NCBI GenBank assembly: GCA_004154925.1 | Contig: QJNS01000018.1 | Location: 62,001-126,000 of the forward strand | Direction of reading: 5' to 3' | DNA: 64,000 nucleotides | DNA from: Monosporascus cannonballus | Taxonomy: Eukaryota > Ascomycota > Sordariomycetes > Xylariales | In this document: positions 34,374 through 48,884 of the stretch, one piece after another | Position numbering within the stretch: position 1 is the stretch's first letter | How the letters are laid out: every line of letters begins with the position of its first letter | Position numbers and translations under genes: made by a program | Notes under the pieces: model-generated | Seen by the model: the letters and a program-made list of their open reading frames with translations, nothing else | Database searches by the model: none | Told to the model about the DNA's origin: nothing

Positions 34374-37300
34374 GGATCAGGACCATCTGGTGGCTTAATG
34401 TTCTTGTATACCTACGTTTTAGCACATCTTTCTGTGGTAATTCCAGGCAGTTCGATATGACAAAGTTCATACTTTCCTAATATCTCCTTATATTTCGGCC
34501 AGGGGTGTCAACGATATCTTTATGGACCGTGCGAATGCACTTGCTGGGTTTGGACGTAAAATATTCAATGAAAACACTATTATGTGGGCTTACATGTTTT
34601 TGGGCGGTAGTTGCTTGATGTTGACGGTTTATGGCTACCGGGTCAAGTCCATACCTATGGATAATGTGAGACCCTGACATCACACACAGAAGCATATAAC
34701 TGAAGAAGAAGTGTATTAAAGGTTGCCTTGACCTCTAGAAGGCCCCAGCTAGAAAGTGAAGGTAGCGAACCCTCCTTTTATACACGTAAATACAGCTGTG
34801 GCTGAGAGAAAAAGGTACCAGGGGTACAGGAAGTAATTTCCGCTAGGGCTGACTGGCTTTGCTAAGTCTGACAGATAACGATACCAAGAACAAGCCTTAC
34901 ATCTTCTGGTCTCTCCTAACCGTATACCTTACCTAACGTCCAATTTGAAATAGCGTATTATGCCCACTTTAAGATTAGACACTATGGAGTTACTTGAAAG
35001 GTTGAAATGGGGAAAGACTGTTATACAGATTATAGTTTAATCAGCGATTGTATCCCGTTATTTCCATGTTTCTATTGTAGGAACTGACTTCCCCCATTTC
35101 TAGCTCCTTTTCATTTTCACCTCAGAGCTCGTTTAGCCCGCCAGATGTAAGATCGCCCAGCCATGTGTGATATGCGGGTCTATATGTCGGCGAGGGGTTG
35201 GGCGTTGCTTCGGCTTGCCTTGACTATGAGACATAGTAGAAATCCTTTGACAACCCTTAACCTGAAGGGGACGTTAGTCGACGAGGTAAGTAAGGAGGAT
35301 ATTTACGGGAGTCCATTGACGCTATGCAGCCCCAAGAAAAATAGAATAAGAGAAATGCCTTGCAAAATTCACCGAGTCTTAGCTGACGTGAATAAACTAT
35401 ACATTGTTCCCAGTGTCGCCGTAACTGCCGTAAGTTGGGTGGAGCAAAACTTGGTATCCGAATCATGAGCTCTGAAGACTGATCGGGGGTACCATATATC
35501 ACCTAAACCTATCCGTAACATCTTACTATATGACAGTCCAGCAATACGTTACGGTAGCGTCAGGACGCGGAGCCAATAGTGGTTACCTCATCAGAATCGA
35601 CAACTTTTCATACATAACGCATAGAGAGGGATAGGAGGGGCTAGGCACCTAAAGAGGTATTACCCCTACCTATATTGGTTTTAGTACCCCGGCCCTCCTC
35701 GGGTCCTGTATCACTCAAGCATCCTATAAGACCGTGATATGCCACGCTGAAGCATATTTATATCCAAGAAAATGAGCTGTTGGATTGTTTTAAGGACGAA
35801 GAAAACCAAGCAGAGAGCGCTAGGTGGTAAGGCGCCTCAAGCGCGGAAAAAAAAAGAGAATGACGATACTTAACTTAGCGACTGGCGTCGGCACCAGGTC
35901 GTGCTTTCATATAATGCTACATGACCCGCTATACCGGCTAACGCCGATGCCCTAAGCAGCTACAAAACTCGGAGATTAAGATGTGCCAAAGGCTATCCAG
36001 AAATTACCAATTAATATGGATGAGTTAGCAAGACATGTTTGGGCAATAATTATACATCGCGAAAATCTCCTTCCGGTTCCTGGGTTAATGAAGAATAGGA
36101 TTCAGTGGTAGTGCTAAAGGGGGTGTGGCATCATATATCATCTTCAAGCGGCAGAGCACTTTATAGGCTTTTACTAGAGACAAGCCGCATTAAAGATTAG
36201 GGTAACCCGAAAAAGGAGATCCTTTTATCGACAGCCGTTCGCTAGAGTCTGTAAGAGCGCGGATCCCGGCTTCCTGACCCATTTTCAATCTCGCATATCT
36301 CCCAAGCTACGGACGAGCAAGCTATTTCAAAACCCGCCTGCACATTTCCGCGTCAGAAAAGTCTCCCTATACGAGCTGAAGGGGCCGCATACATGCTACG
36401 AAGCGCCGGTAATCGCGGCATGGAGTTCTGGGCCATAGTGCATATGTTAGAGTCCAGCCCGCTCGAACCCAACCCGAAAACTTCCAGGTCGAGAAAAGGG
36501 GGAAGTGGCCAACCAATCCTCGACGTCCACTGCAGGGAGAAGTGCCCGGGGATCGCAATAGGTCTGTCCCATAGAACCGGCAGCCGGGGGGGGGGGGGCT
36601 ACGCCTCGGAACCGAGGACACAGACGTTGGTGGCATTGGTAGCCCCCAGTTGGGGTTCGGCCCGGTCTGGGGTAAGGCTTGGAAATGCAACCTCGCTCCA
36701 AAAATAGCGACGATCCCTGATATGAATGCAACGCTGAAGTTTACTTGGCCTCGCGTATATGTATTTCGTCCAGACCACTCCAATAGTATTCTGCGACTCG
36801 CGGGATATCGGCCAGGGGCTCGGGCTTGGCTGTGGATGTTTCTGGTATGGCACCATCGTCAAACCAGGCACCCGATTGCTTTTCCTTTACTGCACTCTGA
36901 ACAGAGCTTGTGACAGCAGAGCATTAAGAAACAGACGTAGACGCTGGCATGCCCGTTCCATTAAATTCCATTTCTTACTGACCTCCCTTTCCCAGTCCTG
37001 AGATCAGAAGTGTTATGGATGGGTATACTAGGTACAAATGCATTTTGTAAAACACTCGCTTGCTCAACGCAGTAGTCGGGCCTCTTTGCTTAATCCCGAA
37101 ACGGATGATATAAGGGGACGGCTATCGTCGAGGGACTCTGTCCCCTTCGGGTGTGAATGTAGCACTACGGCTGCACTCAAAAACCCCGGAACGCTCAAGA
37201 TCCTCGAAGATGAAGCCAAGAAACATTAAATAGCCGAGCTAGTCGGCGTGCGTTGCTCGTACAAAGGGAATGTGGCGTAGTATTCTTTCTAATCGTGTGA

Positions 37301-37454
37301 TTGATCGTGTAAATGCGTCACTTGACCGCCATGCAAGCTCCGCCCGTAGAAGGATAGAGACACAACTGGGGCATTGCCCGGTCGTCAAATTCGTACACTC
37401 GTCAGGGGTTCCCGGGTGAGTTTTCGTATTCCCCTAGTACAAGAGGCCCGTTCA
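34374..37454. other. Intergenic, 3.1 kb
   Basis: No gene can be supported. The sequence has mixed composition, short frames only and one G13 homopolymer (36586-36598). Confidence 0.5.
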
Positions 37455-39855
37455 TTAGATGATATTCGCGATGCTGATCCTCTCCGCGCTTCGGGGCCCG
37501 GAGCCTGCTCCGGGAGCGGGACTGTTCCCGCTGCTCCCAGGCCCGGATGCATTGCTTCGCGGTACGCTGGGTGCCTGTTCCATCTTTATCGGCGGCAATG
37601 TTTGGGGCGAGGCTAGACTCTTTATGCGCGTGAATAGCCCGTCCCAATCACCCCAGTCCTGCATCTCCTCGGCGGAGAGTCCAGTCCGGTTATCGGCCAT
37701 CAATAGGCCTCCTCCCGCAGGCTTTGTTGATATAACGGGGGCCTCGCTTTCGGCGCCAGCCCACACCCACGATGTCTCGGGTCCAGCTTGCAGGTCCGCA
37801 CTGACATAGATTAGAAGCTCTTCGTCCCTGACCAGAGACTCTTGAACGGCCGCAGGGCTGGGTGGGGCAGTATTCGCGAAGCCATGTGGGGCAGGACGTG
37901 GGAGATACGAGGCGAGCTCCGCCCGCTTGCTTGTTAGTGTAGTGAGGAAAAAGGAGAGGAATCTTCCGCAAGGTGTAGCAACGTCTCGGCGAGCACCGAT
38001 CGAAGAAAGTGCCCGAATGCAAGTTGACGCGGCTTCGTAACGGCCCACTAGGAGGAGGAATAGAGTACAACGGAAGATGTGCGTTGTAAGGAGAGCGGTC
38101 GCGGTGTCTGCGAGGGTGGCGCTGGTTCGACCGATCAGGTCAGCCGTGTCCATGGCAGTAGCCGTGCACTGATCGATCGCGCTTTTGCGGGTTTCGGGGG
38201 GACAAGTCGGGGCCAGGTTATGGCGGTGGAGGAGTAGGCGCGCACTGAGAAGATAAGTAAGAGGCATTAGTATGTGTGGAGCGATAGGGAGATCGCTCTG
38301 AGGGTCGCATGCTGCAGGGAAAGCTCTCTGGCAGGCAATAAAATGCGCGTCAAACGTTGCTAGCCGCGTCGGCGCAACCACTTGCATCGAAAGGGCTTTT
38401 CTCAGCGCGGAATAGCATCGAACGACATCAATGACAACGTGCAAGTAGTGAGTCAACGGATTGGCGTTTAAGGGGTGAATGGGTCCATCAGTTTGGAGGA
38501 AGTGGTCGTCGCAAGGTTCGGGAAGCGATACGTCGCAGTCGGCATCGTCGATTATGAAGGGGCGTCCGAGTTCCAGGGATAACGTCCGGTCGAGAATGTA
38601 CATTGCCCACCAGACTCTCCTCCGCATGTCTGCTTCGACTCTTGACCGAATACCCGTCTCCAGGTGTAGGTCCATATCTTGCGCACACCTCACCGCGCTC
38701 CCCAGCCAAGACCACGCCGCCGACTTCAAGTTCAGCTCATTCAAAGCCAGAGAAAGGAGAAATAATGTCCGAGCATTATCTAGGGTAAAATTGTTATTCC
38801 ACGGATCTGTAAGGCTCCGCGAGGCCTCCAAAAGCTCGCCAGCTCGGTTCGTTCGGTCGAGATCGTCACTGAAGAGACTCCCTATTCCTAACACAGCGAA
38901 GAACATAGAAAGCCACGAGGTTGAGACCCGCTGCAGGTTAGATCCCTGATATAACTCATCGACATCGTGCTGCAGAGTTGGCCAATGCAGTATCGGCATC
39001 ATGATGTGCACCGCCCCGTAATAAGCGCGAAGCAGCTTCTCCGCTATCGCTTTGGATGGTAAAGGCGGCCTAGGGGGATCGAACACGGGAGTGCGGAATG
39101 ATTGTCGACATGGCGCCGGCGCTTTGAGTAATCCTTTCGAGTACTCCCTCATCTGAGATCTAGCTCGCGAGGGATCGTGTAAGGGGGTCACCCGCCTTCG
39201 CCGTTTAGGTTCGGAGCGTATCTCGGGTAGCTGAAGTGGTAGTTGCTCGACATTGTCTACGTCAACGTCCATCTGGCCGTCTCGTTCGCTGAGCATGCGC
39301 TTCAGGCTGCTATTTTCCCTCTTTAATCTCTCGAGCTGCTTCTCAAGGTCCTGCACCTGCTTAATGGACGACATCCGCCGGTTGGTCTCCTTGGTAAATT
39401 GGCACTTAACATTACGACTCGAGCACTCCGAGCAACTAGTCGTTTCTGTGGCGTCACACTTGACCTTCCTTTCGCGACAGGCATCGCAGCTGGGATCCTT
39501 CCTCCTTTGCCGGTAGGCTCGTTTCTGAGCTTAACGTTAGCTGAAGTCGAACAAGTGACAGTACGAGGGCTTATGCTACCGAATCGTTCGAGGGCAAAGA
39601 TTCACGGCCCATCACCGAGGGCGCCGCCACCGGTGTGTAAGATTGGAACGCCGCCTGGCTCACGGGCGGTAAAGTTGGAATGCCTAGCGGCTGCGGCTGA
39701 TGCGTGGTGCTTGGCCTCGCCGCCGTATTCATCAGGCTGTTCAGGTACTGGGCTGGGGGTCTGGGCGAGGTTGCCGAAGAGACAGACGAAGAATCATAAG
39801 ATCTCGTAGATGGGTTCGGGGATCGAGGGAAGGCGTTGTGTGACGGCGTCGCCAT
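37455..39855 (-). CDS. Zn2Cys6 / fungal-specific transcription factor, 781 aa
   Basis: Two exons: 39855-39580 and 39524-37455 (55-nt intron ending GCTCAG). Exon 1 encodes a Ser/Pro-rich disordered region starting MATPSHNAF. Exon 2 opens with KRAYRQRRKDPSCDACRERKVKC and continues through a second Cys set (CSECSSRNVKC), a Zn2Cys6 domain, followed directly by a coiled-coil dimerisation helix (VQDLEKQLERLKRENSSLKRML). The fungal-specific transcription-factor middle domain follows (YYGAVHIMMPILHWPTL, RTLFLLSLALNELNLKSAAWSWLGSAVRCAQDMDLH, RRRVWWAMYILDRTLSLELGRP), and the tail is Pro/Ser/Gly-rich. It resembles XlnR-like nutrient regulators in layout, but the target is unknown. The frame is intact. 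It stands alone between two gene-poor stretches. Confidence 0.9.
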
Positions 39856-42800
39856 CTTCAAGGACTTCAAGCTCCAATAGTTGGGACCTTGACGTGACGA
39901 ACCCTCCGCAGGCTCCCCGGTGCAATAGACTCTGGGGAGTTCCCGATCAAGGAACATACACGCGCTGTTGCCGGACCTCTTTGGAAATTAGTCAAGTATA
40001 AGACAAACCGCTAGGCGCTTCCTACCGCAGGACAGGTCTCAAATGGCGACAGGCGGCAGGCGGGTCTGAGCGGTAAGGAAGCTACCCTCGCACCAAGGCC
40101 GCAGACTCGGATTTTCGTGCAGGCAAACCTCGGTGTTCCCTCCTCGAGATGCTGATAGCCAATACCGCGTAGGGCTACAGCAGCGCTGTACTACTTCAGA
40201 GCCGCTCGAATCCTGGATATTCGTCTCCTATCTGCTTCAAGCCCACCGCACGATTTGGTCCAAGATAGAGGAATGGAGGGCGAAACGGGTAGCAACTCAG
40301 GCGCTTTGCGGCTATTCATCTAGCACCGATGTTCTCGATGGGTTAGGTAGCGTATGCGCATATGCTTAAACGGAACCCTTAAAGCATCGGCGAGGGAACG
40401 ATTGCCTAGACCGGAAGCCAGACGGCGTAATGCCGGACGACAATACCTCTCTGTGCGAGGACTGATACCACAACAGCAAAGACGCCTTGATGTAGTACTA
40501 CATTGGATTCCAGCGTAGCGAGAATGTCGGTCCAGTGAGCCAGCGCCAGGCAGTAGTGACAGAAGTAGGACGAGTCGGGAAGAGTCCGTGATTTGAGATG
40601 GGGAAAGAGGAACTGCGGTCAAGTCGGTCTCCCGGTACGGTACAGGTGGTTCTCCAGCTCTACTTCAGCCAAGTTTTCCGGGGGTCCTCCGCTTGTTAAA
40701 GCATGTAAGTCGGGAATATATCTAGAGGGGCGAAGTCCGTCTTCAATATCCCTGTAATAACACAGGGAAGTCCCGAACATGGGCTGGCGATGCTATTTGA
40801 CCCAAAATCGCTAGTACATAATGCGCTTCAAGGGAAAGGCAGGTGGGCCAGGCCAGCCCCGGTCCTGGCTTTGGGGCTCCTCGCAACTTACCAATAAGCC
40901 CTTGACCCTTGACTAACCCAGCCAAGCACGCCCGTGATGGCGAATCGGCTGACGCTTTAGATTAACGCGGTTTGCCGTGGACCTCTACCCGTTTCTTCTC
41001 TTGTATTGGTTTAACTGGTACATCGGGACATGTCATCCTTTGTCACCGTCTAGTAGCTGGTTCGGGGTGCTAAGCTAGCTGCATCCATTTCCCGCAGAGG
41101 GTCTGAGGGTTGGTTGATCTTCAGCGCTACACCCAAACAGCTTGCCGGGGTACAAAATACAGTTTCATGCGCATGTTACCCATGAGAAATACTCGAATCT
41201 GTCGAGTCAGCTACGCCGAGGCCTGCTTTATTTATGAACGTCAACGATATACCCCCCCCCCTCCATACATGAGTTGATACGTGTGCGACCCGCGTCTTTA
41301 CGCTTTGAGCACGGAACAACAGATCACAGAACTTCTTCGAGCAGTCACTACTGGTACGCTCCGGTTCATTATCTAAAGCCAAGCCCCCTTGGGGAGATGA
41401 TTTGCATCTGGGGACTAAGTAATATAGGGTTTGTCTTCTTTGGCCCTACCTGTTCAGCTAGTTCATTAGATTAGCAGCGATTGGTGCGAGGAGACCGGCT
41501 GGGTGTATGAGGTCACTCGTTTAGGGGGATATCGGACAACTCCCTCCCAGCCGCGATGCCTAAGGATCGTTTCAACCCACCGGTAAGCATCGCCGGGGCC
41601 GCAGGCTCTTATACATAACCGGGCATGGATGCCTTCTCTCATTGGTCTAAATAAAAGCAGGTATTGCGAGGGAGCCCAAGGGGTGATGAGACGCTCGGTA
41701 CCGTGGTAAGGCATAGCAGGGGGGATAGGTATTCCAACTAGCTAGGGTCTCGGAGAGCGAGAGAGGAAAAATGGGTTGGAACGTGCCGAAGAACAAGGTG
41801 CACATGCTCGCTCACACCTCTGTGGGGGTATGAATGTAACATGATCGTGCCGGTTTGAGTAGCTGACTAACCCGCTTCGGTCCCTGGTCGGGTCCACGGA
41901 AGCATTTTTTTTTTAATCTTCGGTAACTGCATGTGCTTGCTCAAACTTGTTGGCGTCAGATAGCGCCTCGTGATGCCACACAAAGTTAGTCTGCCCCTCG
42001 GTTTTCAGTATCCCCGTGCCAAGGAGAGATGGCCTATGAAAGTGTCCACTATCGTCCTTAATCGCAGAATTCAAAGGCGTCAACGAATTCCGCCCGACGT
42101 CCTGGGCAGCCTGGTTACATGCACATACATACATACTATAGGAAGTAGGTAGATAGCGTTATGCTTCATACGACGTATGCAGAGTATGAATGGGAGGCGC
42201 GGAAGTGCGCAAAATCACATTAAGGCGTCGACCGCGAGAATACCTTCATGTAGCCTGGAGCACTGACTTTTGGGTATGGGGCCCACAACCATGCACACCT
42301 AACTTAAGGATTGTTTTTCGGGCATACCTACTTCACAAGAAGAGACTGGAGTTTTGCCGTTCTCCTGTATTAGTGTCAGCCCCTCCGTACCAATGACGCG
42401 GCCGGCTCCCAAGGTACATGGGGGTTTTACCTACCTATGCATCAAATAAACAGCATATGGCTTCCCGGCATCACGCATAACGGACTTGTAACGTCAGAGA
42501 TAGATCCTCCGCGGTATCGCATGGCTGTGCAGGAGGATGCATCCACTGTAATGACGCATTCCTCAGCAACCTACTGGCGGTTTGGAAGCGAGATCTCTCA
42601 ACATACAACACCTTGTCGAGCCCTTGCTATGAAGGTGCTTGCAGGGCAGCCATACTTCGCTACAGAAGCGACTGAGAGGTGGTAAACTTGTGGGCGGTGA
42701 CTAGGACGAAGGACTGGTCGTATTGACGCATCCGACCCCGCAGGGGAACAGTAGGAGTCGAAGTCTTCAGGAAAGTGGCTCATTGAACATTCGCAAACGG

Positions 42801-45800
42801 CGGCGTAGATCTGTTCCTAGCCACGAAGACCAACCATCGCCAAGGCGCCGACTAGTAGTATGGTGGCTCTGACCCTGCGTTGAATTAAAAGTAATTTTAC
42901 CATTGTAGTGCGCGGTTTACCGGCTGAGCGTCGCAACTTGCAAAGGCACGCACGTGTGGTTGGATTTGACAACGGTGACAGGCCGGTGGGAACGGCAGAT
43001 GACTTACTTCCCTGGACCACGCGAGAAGGTAACAACGGGATGGGTTACAGTCAAGTAGGAAGGCTTCTGGCATATTTCGCAGTCGAACAGTTATTTTTGG
43101 AGATATCTCCATTGATCAGTTAATATAGCCGCCTGATCGTGTGGTGTAGGGTGGGGACCATCGATTAGCCGCGTCGTGCGCACGGCAAACCACATCTCCA
43201 CTCGCAACCCAGTTTTGTCCAGGTGCTAAAGCACGATCCTGTGAGTTGCCAAGTTCTGGACTCATCGCTCGAGATGATCCGCTTTTGTTATTGCTCCAAA
43301 ATGGAGCATTAATTGTACAATACATACAAGAGGGTAAAGTAATACGCGGCCAGCCGTAGAAGTGCAACTAAGGCAATCCCGGAAGAACACAAGAGGCTGA
43401 TGGGCTGGAGACAAACATGGGAGGGTGACCTCAGCCAAGCACAATTCAACCCATGTAAAGGGCCGCCGAAGTCCTATTCTAGCACTGGGGCTAGAATTAC
43501 GCGGTAGAGAGAGGTAGGCCGGGCAACCCACACGCCATTCACTTACCCAGAGGTCCACGATCTGTGACCGACCTACGAACTGCCCAATGTTGCCAAGAGA
43601 GAAGAAGTCTGATACCTACTGCATACATATCTCCAAGATCAGTTAATCTCACATAAGCATCTCCAGCCTCATGCCCCAAGGAATTTTTCCCGTTAGCATG
43701 AGGGCTAATTTCTGGTTTAGGGAAGTGAATTGTAGATCGGTGGGCACTTGTGCCCAACCGTGGGTCCTCCTAGCGAAATAAGGCACCCCCGAATCGCCGG
43801 ATATGGGCTAAATTAGGAGCATCTTGGTTCGTTACCGTTTGGCTGGTTGTTTCATCAATGCGCCATCCCGGCCTATCTCACTAGGCTACTACATGACTGC
43901 CTAGTATGTAAAGCACGATAGGGTAACTAACCTAGCTGGCCACAAAAGACGAGAGCTCCAGCGGGATGTGTTCTCGAACATCACGTAGTAGGGACGATAC
44001 AAGTTATAAGAACGAGTTCGAGCGGTCAAAGGAAATCCTACTACATATCCGGGGTTGGTAGTACGCCTACAAGAGGCATCCTCGCTCCTGGTTACACACA
44101 TCTCCTCGGGACGTACGGGGCTGTAAGGGTGTCACTTGCAGGAACAGGGTCTTGTACCTACATACCCTGAACTCAGATCCCAGAGCAGCTAGAGCGTTGA
44201 CAGATTAGGGCAACCTTGAGAAGCGGCTGCGGCTGACGACGGATTACTGTAACAAGCAATTGCCCAAGCATCGGGTATATTCCGAACCCTGAGCTTCGCT
44301 CAGAAGCGGCTGTTTTATGTGCTCAATGCTTATGATTCTCGCCTTTTTTCGATTCCCCCTTTTTAAGGCTTTCCTTCAATGGCGCCGCCGAAGCCCTGCA
44401 GTGTTGGGGTATTGTAATATACTTTAGGTAACACTTCCAGAATATTGCTTGATTCCCCTAACCCTCACCAGACCACGCGAGATGCCCTACCTAAGATTTT
44501 AATCAAATCTCCAACATGATTCGCGGGACGATACATTTGCGCCCACTTGTGTTACGCAGCGGTAATCTAATTCATGCATGATCCCTCTGATGGCCGCCTA
44601 TACCCCTCTGCCCCTATTGACCCCATCCGAGAGGTCAACAATAAGCGGTATCTTCAAACCTAGTCCTTGCAGACCGCAGCACTGAGCATAGACATATACA
44701 GCCCTCATGTCTATTCAGAAGAGTTTAGAGGCTGTTCAAAAAAGCACAAAAAACACATATACACACACCATATCATTGGTAGCGACTTGTCAATATGATA
44801 GATAAGAAATCCATCCGTCCTAGCTCCTCTCTTGGTCCTTATGTACTCACGCTACAGACCCTGTCCTACGGCGCACGTCGATCGTGGATGGCGCTATATA
44901 CGGCTAAACTCTTCCGGCTTTTGGACCGAGAATGTTACTGGCGTGCTCGGCTTGATTGCACTTGGACCGCCGAACTATTGGGCATTAATTATTCGGCTCA
45001 CTCCGAACGCCCTAAATCATCAACTCTATAACACTAGGGGGATGAGGTACGTCCGATATTTGCAAGGAACCATAAGTAGGTATAGTTTCCGACAGATATG
45101 CGTTGTTACTACAGGGTCTATTCTTCCTATTATATATCAACCATACACAATTGTCCCATACAAAGGGAAGGTGCCCATCCTTACCCGCTCCTTCGGATGC
45201 ACTTCCCGGCCCACTGGCCGTCGGTAACAAGCGGATGAGCCGAAGGAAAAGCCAAGATGTTGTCCACGTAATCGGTGGATAAACCTACTTATTAGTACAA
45301 TACTAGTCGATACTACAGCGATACTCCTGGATTTTGCATGAATAAACTCTGGCGGCTTCAAATGCATTTAAACAGCCATATGGATTAATCGGTAGGGGAC
45401 ATAGCGCACGTGGTAAAGACACATCTCAAATATACCCCTTGCCCTTCATAAATAGCAAGGTCCGGTTAAGAAATCCAGGTATCAAGGTAACATACCAGTT
45501 ATAATTAGTACATTCGGCGGAATTACTCGCCCCGTTATATGCATATCTTTCCTTTTCCTACGCAATAAGCCCCTAAGAAGTTATCTAGTATAAAACGTCG
45601 CCAACAGCCAAAATGCATTAATGATACTATTGTATGCACCGACAGGGCGTATGCCAAACCTAGGAACATCGCTGAATATATCCCTTTCATCGGAGTCGTT
45701 GAACTAGCCGTTTATGTAGCTAAATAAGGCTAGAAATATGTACCTAATTAGTATATATGATAACACTTCTGGTCACCTAGGTAAGGAGCCAGGATTGAAC

Positions 45801-45960
45801 TTGCACAAGGGCGCCCCAGCTAGGTCAACCTCGCTGAATCGTTAATTGACCCGAGCTAAACGCATTTCGGCAATCATACCGATTATGCTTCAGCCCCCTG
45901 GAAAAATCACCAACAAGGGTAGTACTTCAGCTTTTCACATTTTGATAGTAATGACAGTAA

Positions 45961-46140
45961 CTGTTAAGGTTAGTTTAGGTTTGTGGTTAGGTGGTTAGAG
46001 TAACGGGTTAGCTCGTAGGGTTAGGGTTATGTCCGGGGTGTTGGAGGGGCCGGCGAGAGGCCCCTTATTTAGGTATGTAGCACTTGATATTAGCAAGTGG
46101 TGGTGGTAGTGGTGTTACGGCAGAAATAAGCGGTGCCGAG
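45961..46140. repeat. Diverged repeat, copy A, with telomere-like tract and hairpin
   Basis: G/T-rich sequence with TAGGGTTAGGGTTA at 46016-46029 overlaps the 12-mer GTTATGTCCGGG (46026-46037), followed by a perfect 6-bp stem GGGGCC/GGCCCC with a 7-nt loop (46046-46064) and a GGTGGTGGTAGTGGTG tract. Copy B at 48885-49060 shares the same ordered motifs. Confidence 0.55.
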
Positions 46141-48510
46141 AATTACTTGCGCATTGAGCTCCTAACAGAGCAATGGTGCCAAGTTTAGTTCTTAACAAAA
46201 GAGAGAATGATCAAAATGGGCCAATAAAAAGAACCTACATCAACTAAATCCTTATTTCACACTCTTCTTGATAACAACTTTTTGATTTTTTAGTTAGCGT
46301 TATGTGAGGTGAGGTTCGTCCCTGGAATATATGAGTCCTAGGAAATAGGTGTGAACTATTTTCAGCACCGCCTGCCTGGCTACTTACCTAGTTCGCGTAA
46401 GCAGTAGGGCAGATGACAATGGGAGGTGGGGTCACCCGGCAGCGTTTAATTCGGGTCAATTAACGATTCGACGAGGTTAACCCAGCTGGGGGCGGCAAAG
46501 GGAATCTGCGGAAGGCTCGCGGCCGCTTTACCACCAGTTACGTTGTACTGGTACGAAATAGTGTAATAACGTCGCGCCCTCGGAGAGGAGCTGACTGGCT
46601 GATCTAATAAAGGTTGGACCCGAGAGAACTCTTCACAAAAGAGGAATGGCTCTTGAACGGGGTAACAGTAAAGAGACGATACGAACAAATCTGATCTGAC
46701 GAGCCTTAGGTGCTAAGCAGCCACTCTGTATGCATACAGTGTATACTAGCGTAATGAATCGACGATCTCGTGTTGATTGCCATTTGCATCCTCCATGCAC
46801 TTATCCATGATCGTCGTTGTACTGGGGTTTCTTCCCACTTCTCGGGTATGTACGTCCGGGATCTACAGGACCGCCGCAGGATTAGCTCTACCATGTGGAG
46901 CAACCGGGGGTATAATTGACCGCGGTCGGTGTGGATCACGAAGTGATTTATAAGAAAACAAGCCACGATGCAGCGGCGAACCGTCATTCTCCCATTCCGG
47001 TTCGTCACTCTATGGACATTGCTTAGCCGAGAGTTGAATGGCTCTTCGGCTCGAGATCGACCGCCTAAGGACATGGTCTTCTCCTGCATGATGTGTCCAC
47101 TTCAAGTTCTGCTTCAGTGTGTGGCATGGACAACTAGCCCTGCAGCTGGATATACGGCAAGTCGCTCTTTAGGTAGTACCAACGAGACCGGAGGACAGAT
47201 AACCTCGGTCGTCCTTCGAGGCCCGCTGTGTTTGTCGACTCTCAGATGAGTCCTGAGTACACGGCATGCTTGGGGCAACTTGCTCTTTCGGCCATCTGCA
47301 CTCCGCACCCACGAAGTTTAATGTATTTCTTATAATCAGATAATGCATCGTAATAAGCTTGGCTCCGGAACACGACGTTGACCCCAAGCTGGACGGAATC
47401 GCGTCTTTGTCTAATTAATGGCTCTCTGGGTAGATAGGGGTTGTGCAGATCGTTACTAGCATACCATCAGGATATCCATAAACAAGCTTACTTTTCATGG
47501 CACTTAGGGTGATAATAATGCCAACGATGTCCCCCGCGTTGTTACCCTCTGAAACAATGAAATTAATTTAGCGCTGAACCACGCATGATTCCCAAATGGA
47601 GCTCTAGAACCCGAATGCCACTTTATGGTGGTGCCCCGATTGCCGAATTCGCTGGATTCTACCACCACCATCAATTGCACCGCCAGATCGTATGCCCCGC
47701 AGCACCATACGTGAAACCTTAACAACGCCTATTTAACGTTGGCGAGATACCCGAAGCGTCGAATGACAAGAGTTGAGATCGAGATCCCAAAATGCGTGCT
47801 CGGCGCGAGTCTCCTGGTGTGCTAGGGAGACGGAAAGCCCCGTTTACTCCTATTCAGTTGCACTGGCATCACCTCCCCCGAGTCGCACGTCGAGACGGTT
47901 ATCCGGGGCTGATCGCTCAGGCTGGTGGAAGGTCTTAACATTCTCCCAACGCCGCATTCCTACCCGTGTTACGGGGTGCAGGAAACCATGCCCTCCTGTG
48001 GCACGGGGACACAAGGTATGGACTCTTCAAGATGCGAGGCCGTTTTCGATGGGTTCCGATCTGCGCTGACCGTCGCGCCGAAGAAGAAACCTTAACTACC
48101 GTCCGGGGAATACCCAGGCCGTAAGCTAGCTTCCCTGGCGTTTTGGCTCGGAGATTGCCTATTTCTCCTTTGCGACAAAGGGCTGTAACATGCATTGCGA
48201 ACCGTTCCATGACAGCGTAAACAACACCTTCCATTGGTGGCCAGCACCTAACCAATTGGCTGTGTCGGCAGCCGAGCATTGTGTGCTTGCATCACATGCG
48301 CACGACGTGGCACGGCGCCCGTTCGACCCCTGCGCAAGGTAGGGCAAGACAACTTGGCCCTCTCGGAGAGGGGGGTGGTGCATGAGTACAGATAGGTTTC
48401 CTCCTCATGCGGTGAAACGAACGCCTCCGTACCACCAAAGGGGGGACGACCGATCATCCAACGACAGCACTCTAATCCATGCCTGGGAGAATATCCGATT
48501 CGCAGCCTCC

Positions 48511-48550
48511 AAATCTCTCTGCTCTCGGGTAAATCTATCTGCTCTCGGGT
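48511..48550. repeat. 20-bp tandem duplication
   Basis: Two adjacent 20-bp units (48511-48530 and 48531-48550), each ending in CTGCTCTCGGGT, differ at one base. It lies in non-coding DNA. Confidence 0.85.
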
Positions 48551-48884
48551 TGCGGCCGGAGAATCGTCTGCTCGGCAGGTATCGGCAGTCATATTGGGGC
48601 TTAAATAGGGAGTCCAGAGCTGCACGCACATACATACGTACCGCTGTTGGTATGAACTGGCACTCTATCGCGATTGTGCATCCGGGCAGATCAACATATT
48701 GCTGGATCAAAATTCGTAGTCACACCAGAGATTAACCGTATTTGGCAATTTGCGGACCGCTTCTGCACCGACCACCCAAAGCCGAAGCCAGCCTATGTAC
48801 CTCAATACGCATTCGACATACTTTGCCCACAGATTACCTTGACATTTTATATATTCCCAGGCCGAACGTACCAGCGCATACTAC

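Noticed and set aside
39525..39579. Frame lesion before the Zn2Cys6 domain of the 781-residue regulator
   Set aside because: The acceptor GCTCAG (ending at 39525) joins the exons in phase 0.
44795..48735. Several 70-130 codon frames as possible small secreted proteins
   Set aside because: They overlap each other on both strands, lack signal peptides and show no codon bias or intron structure.
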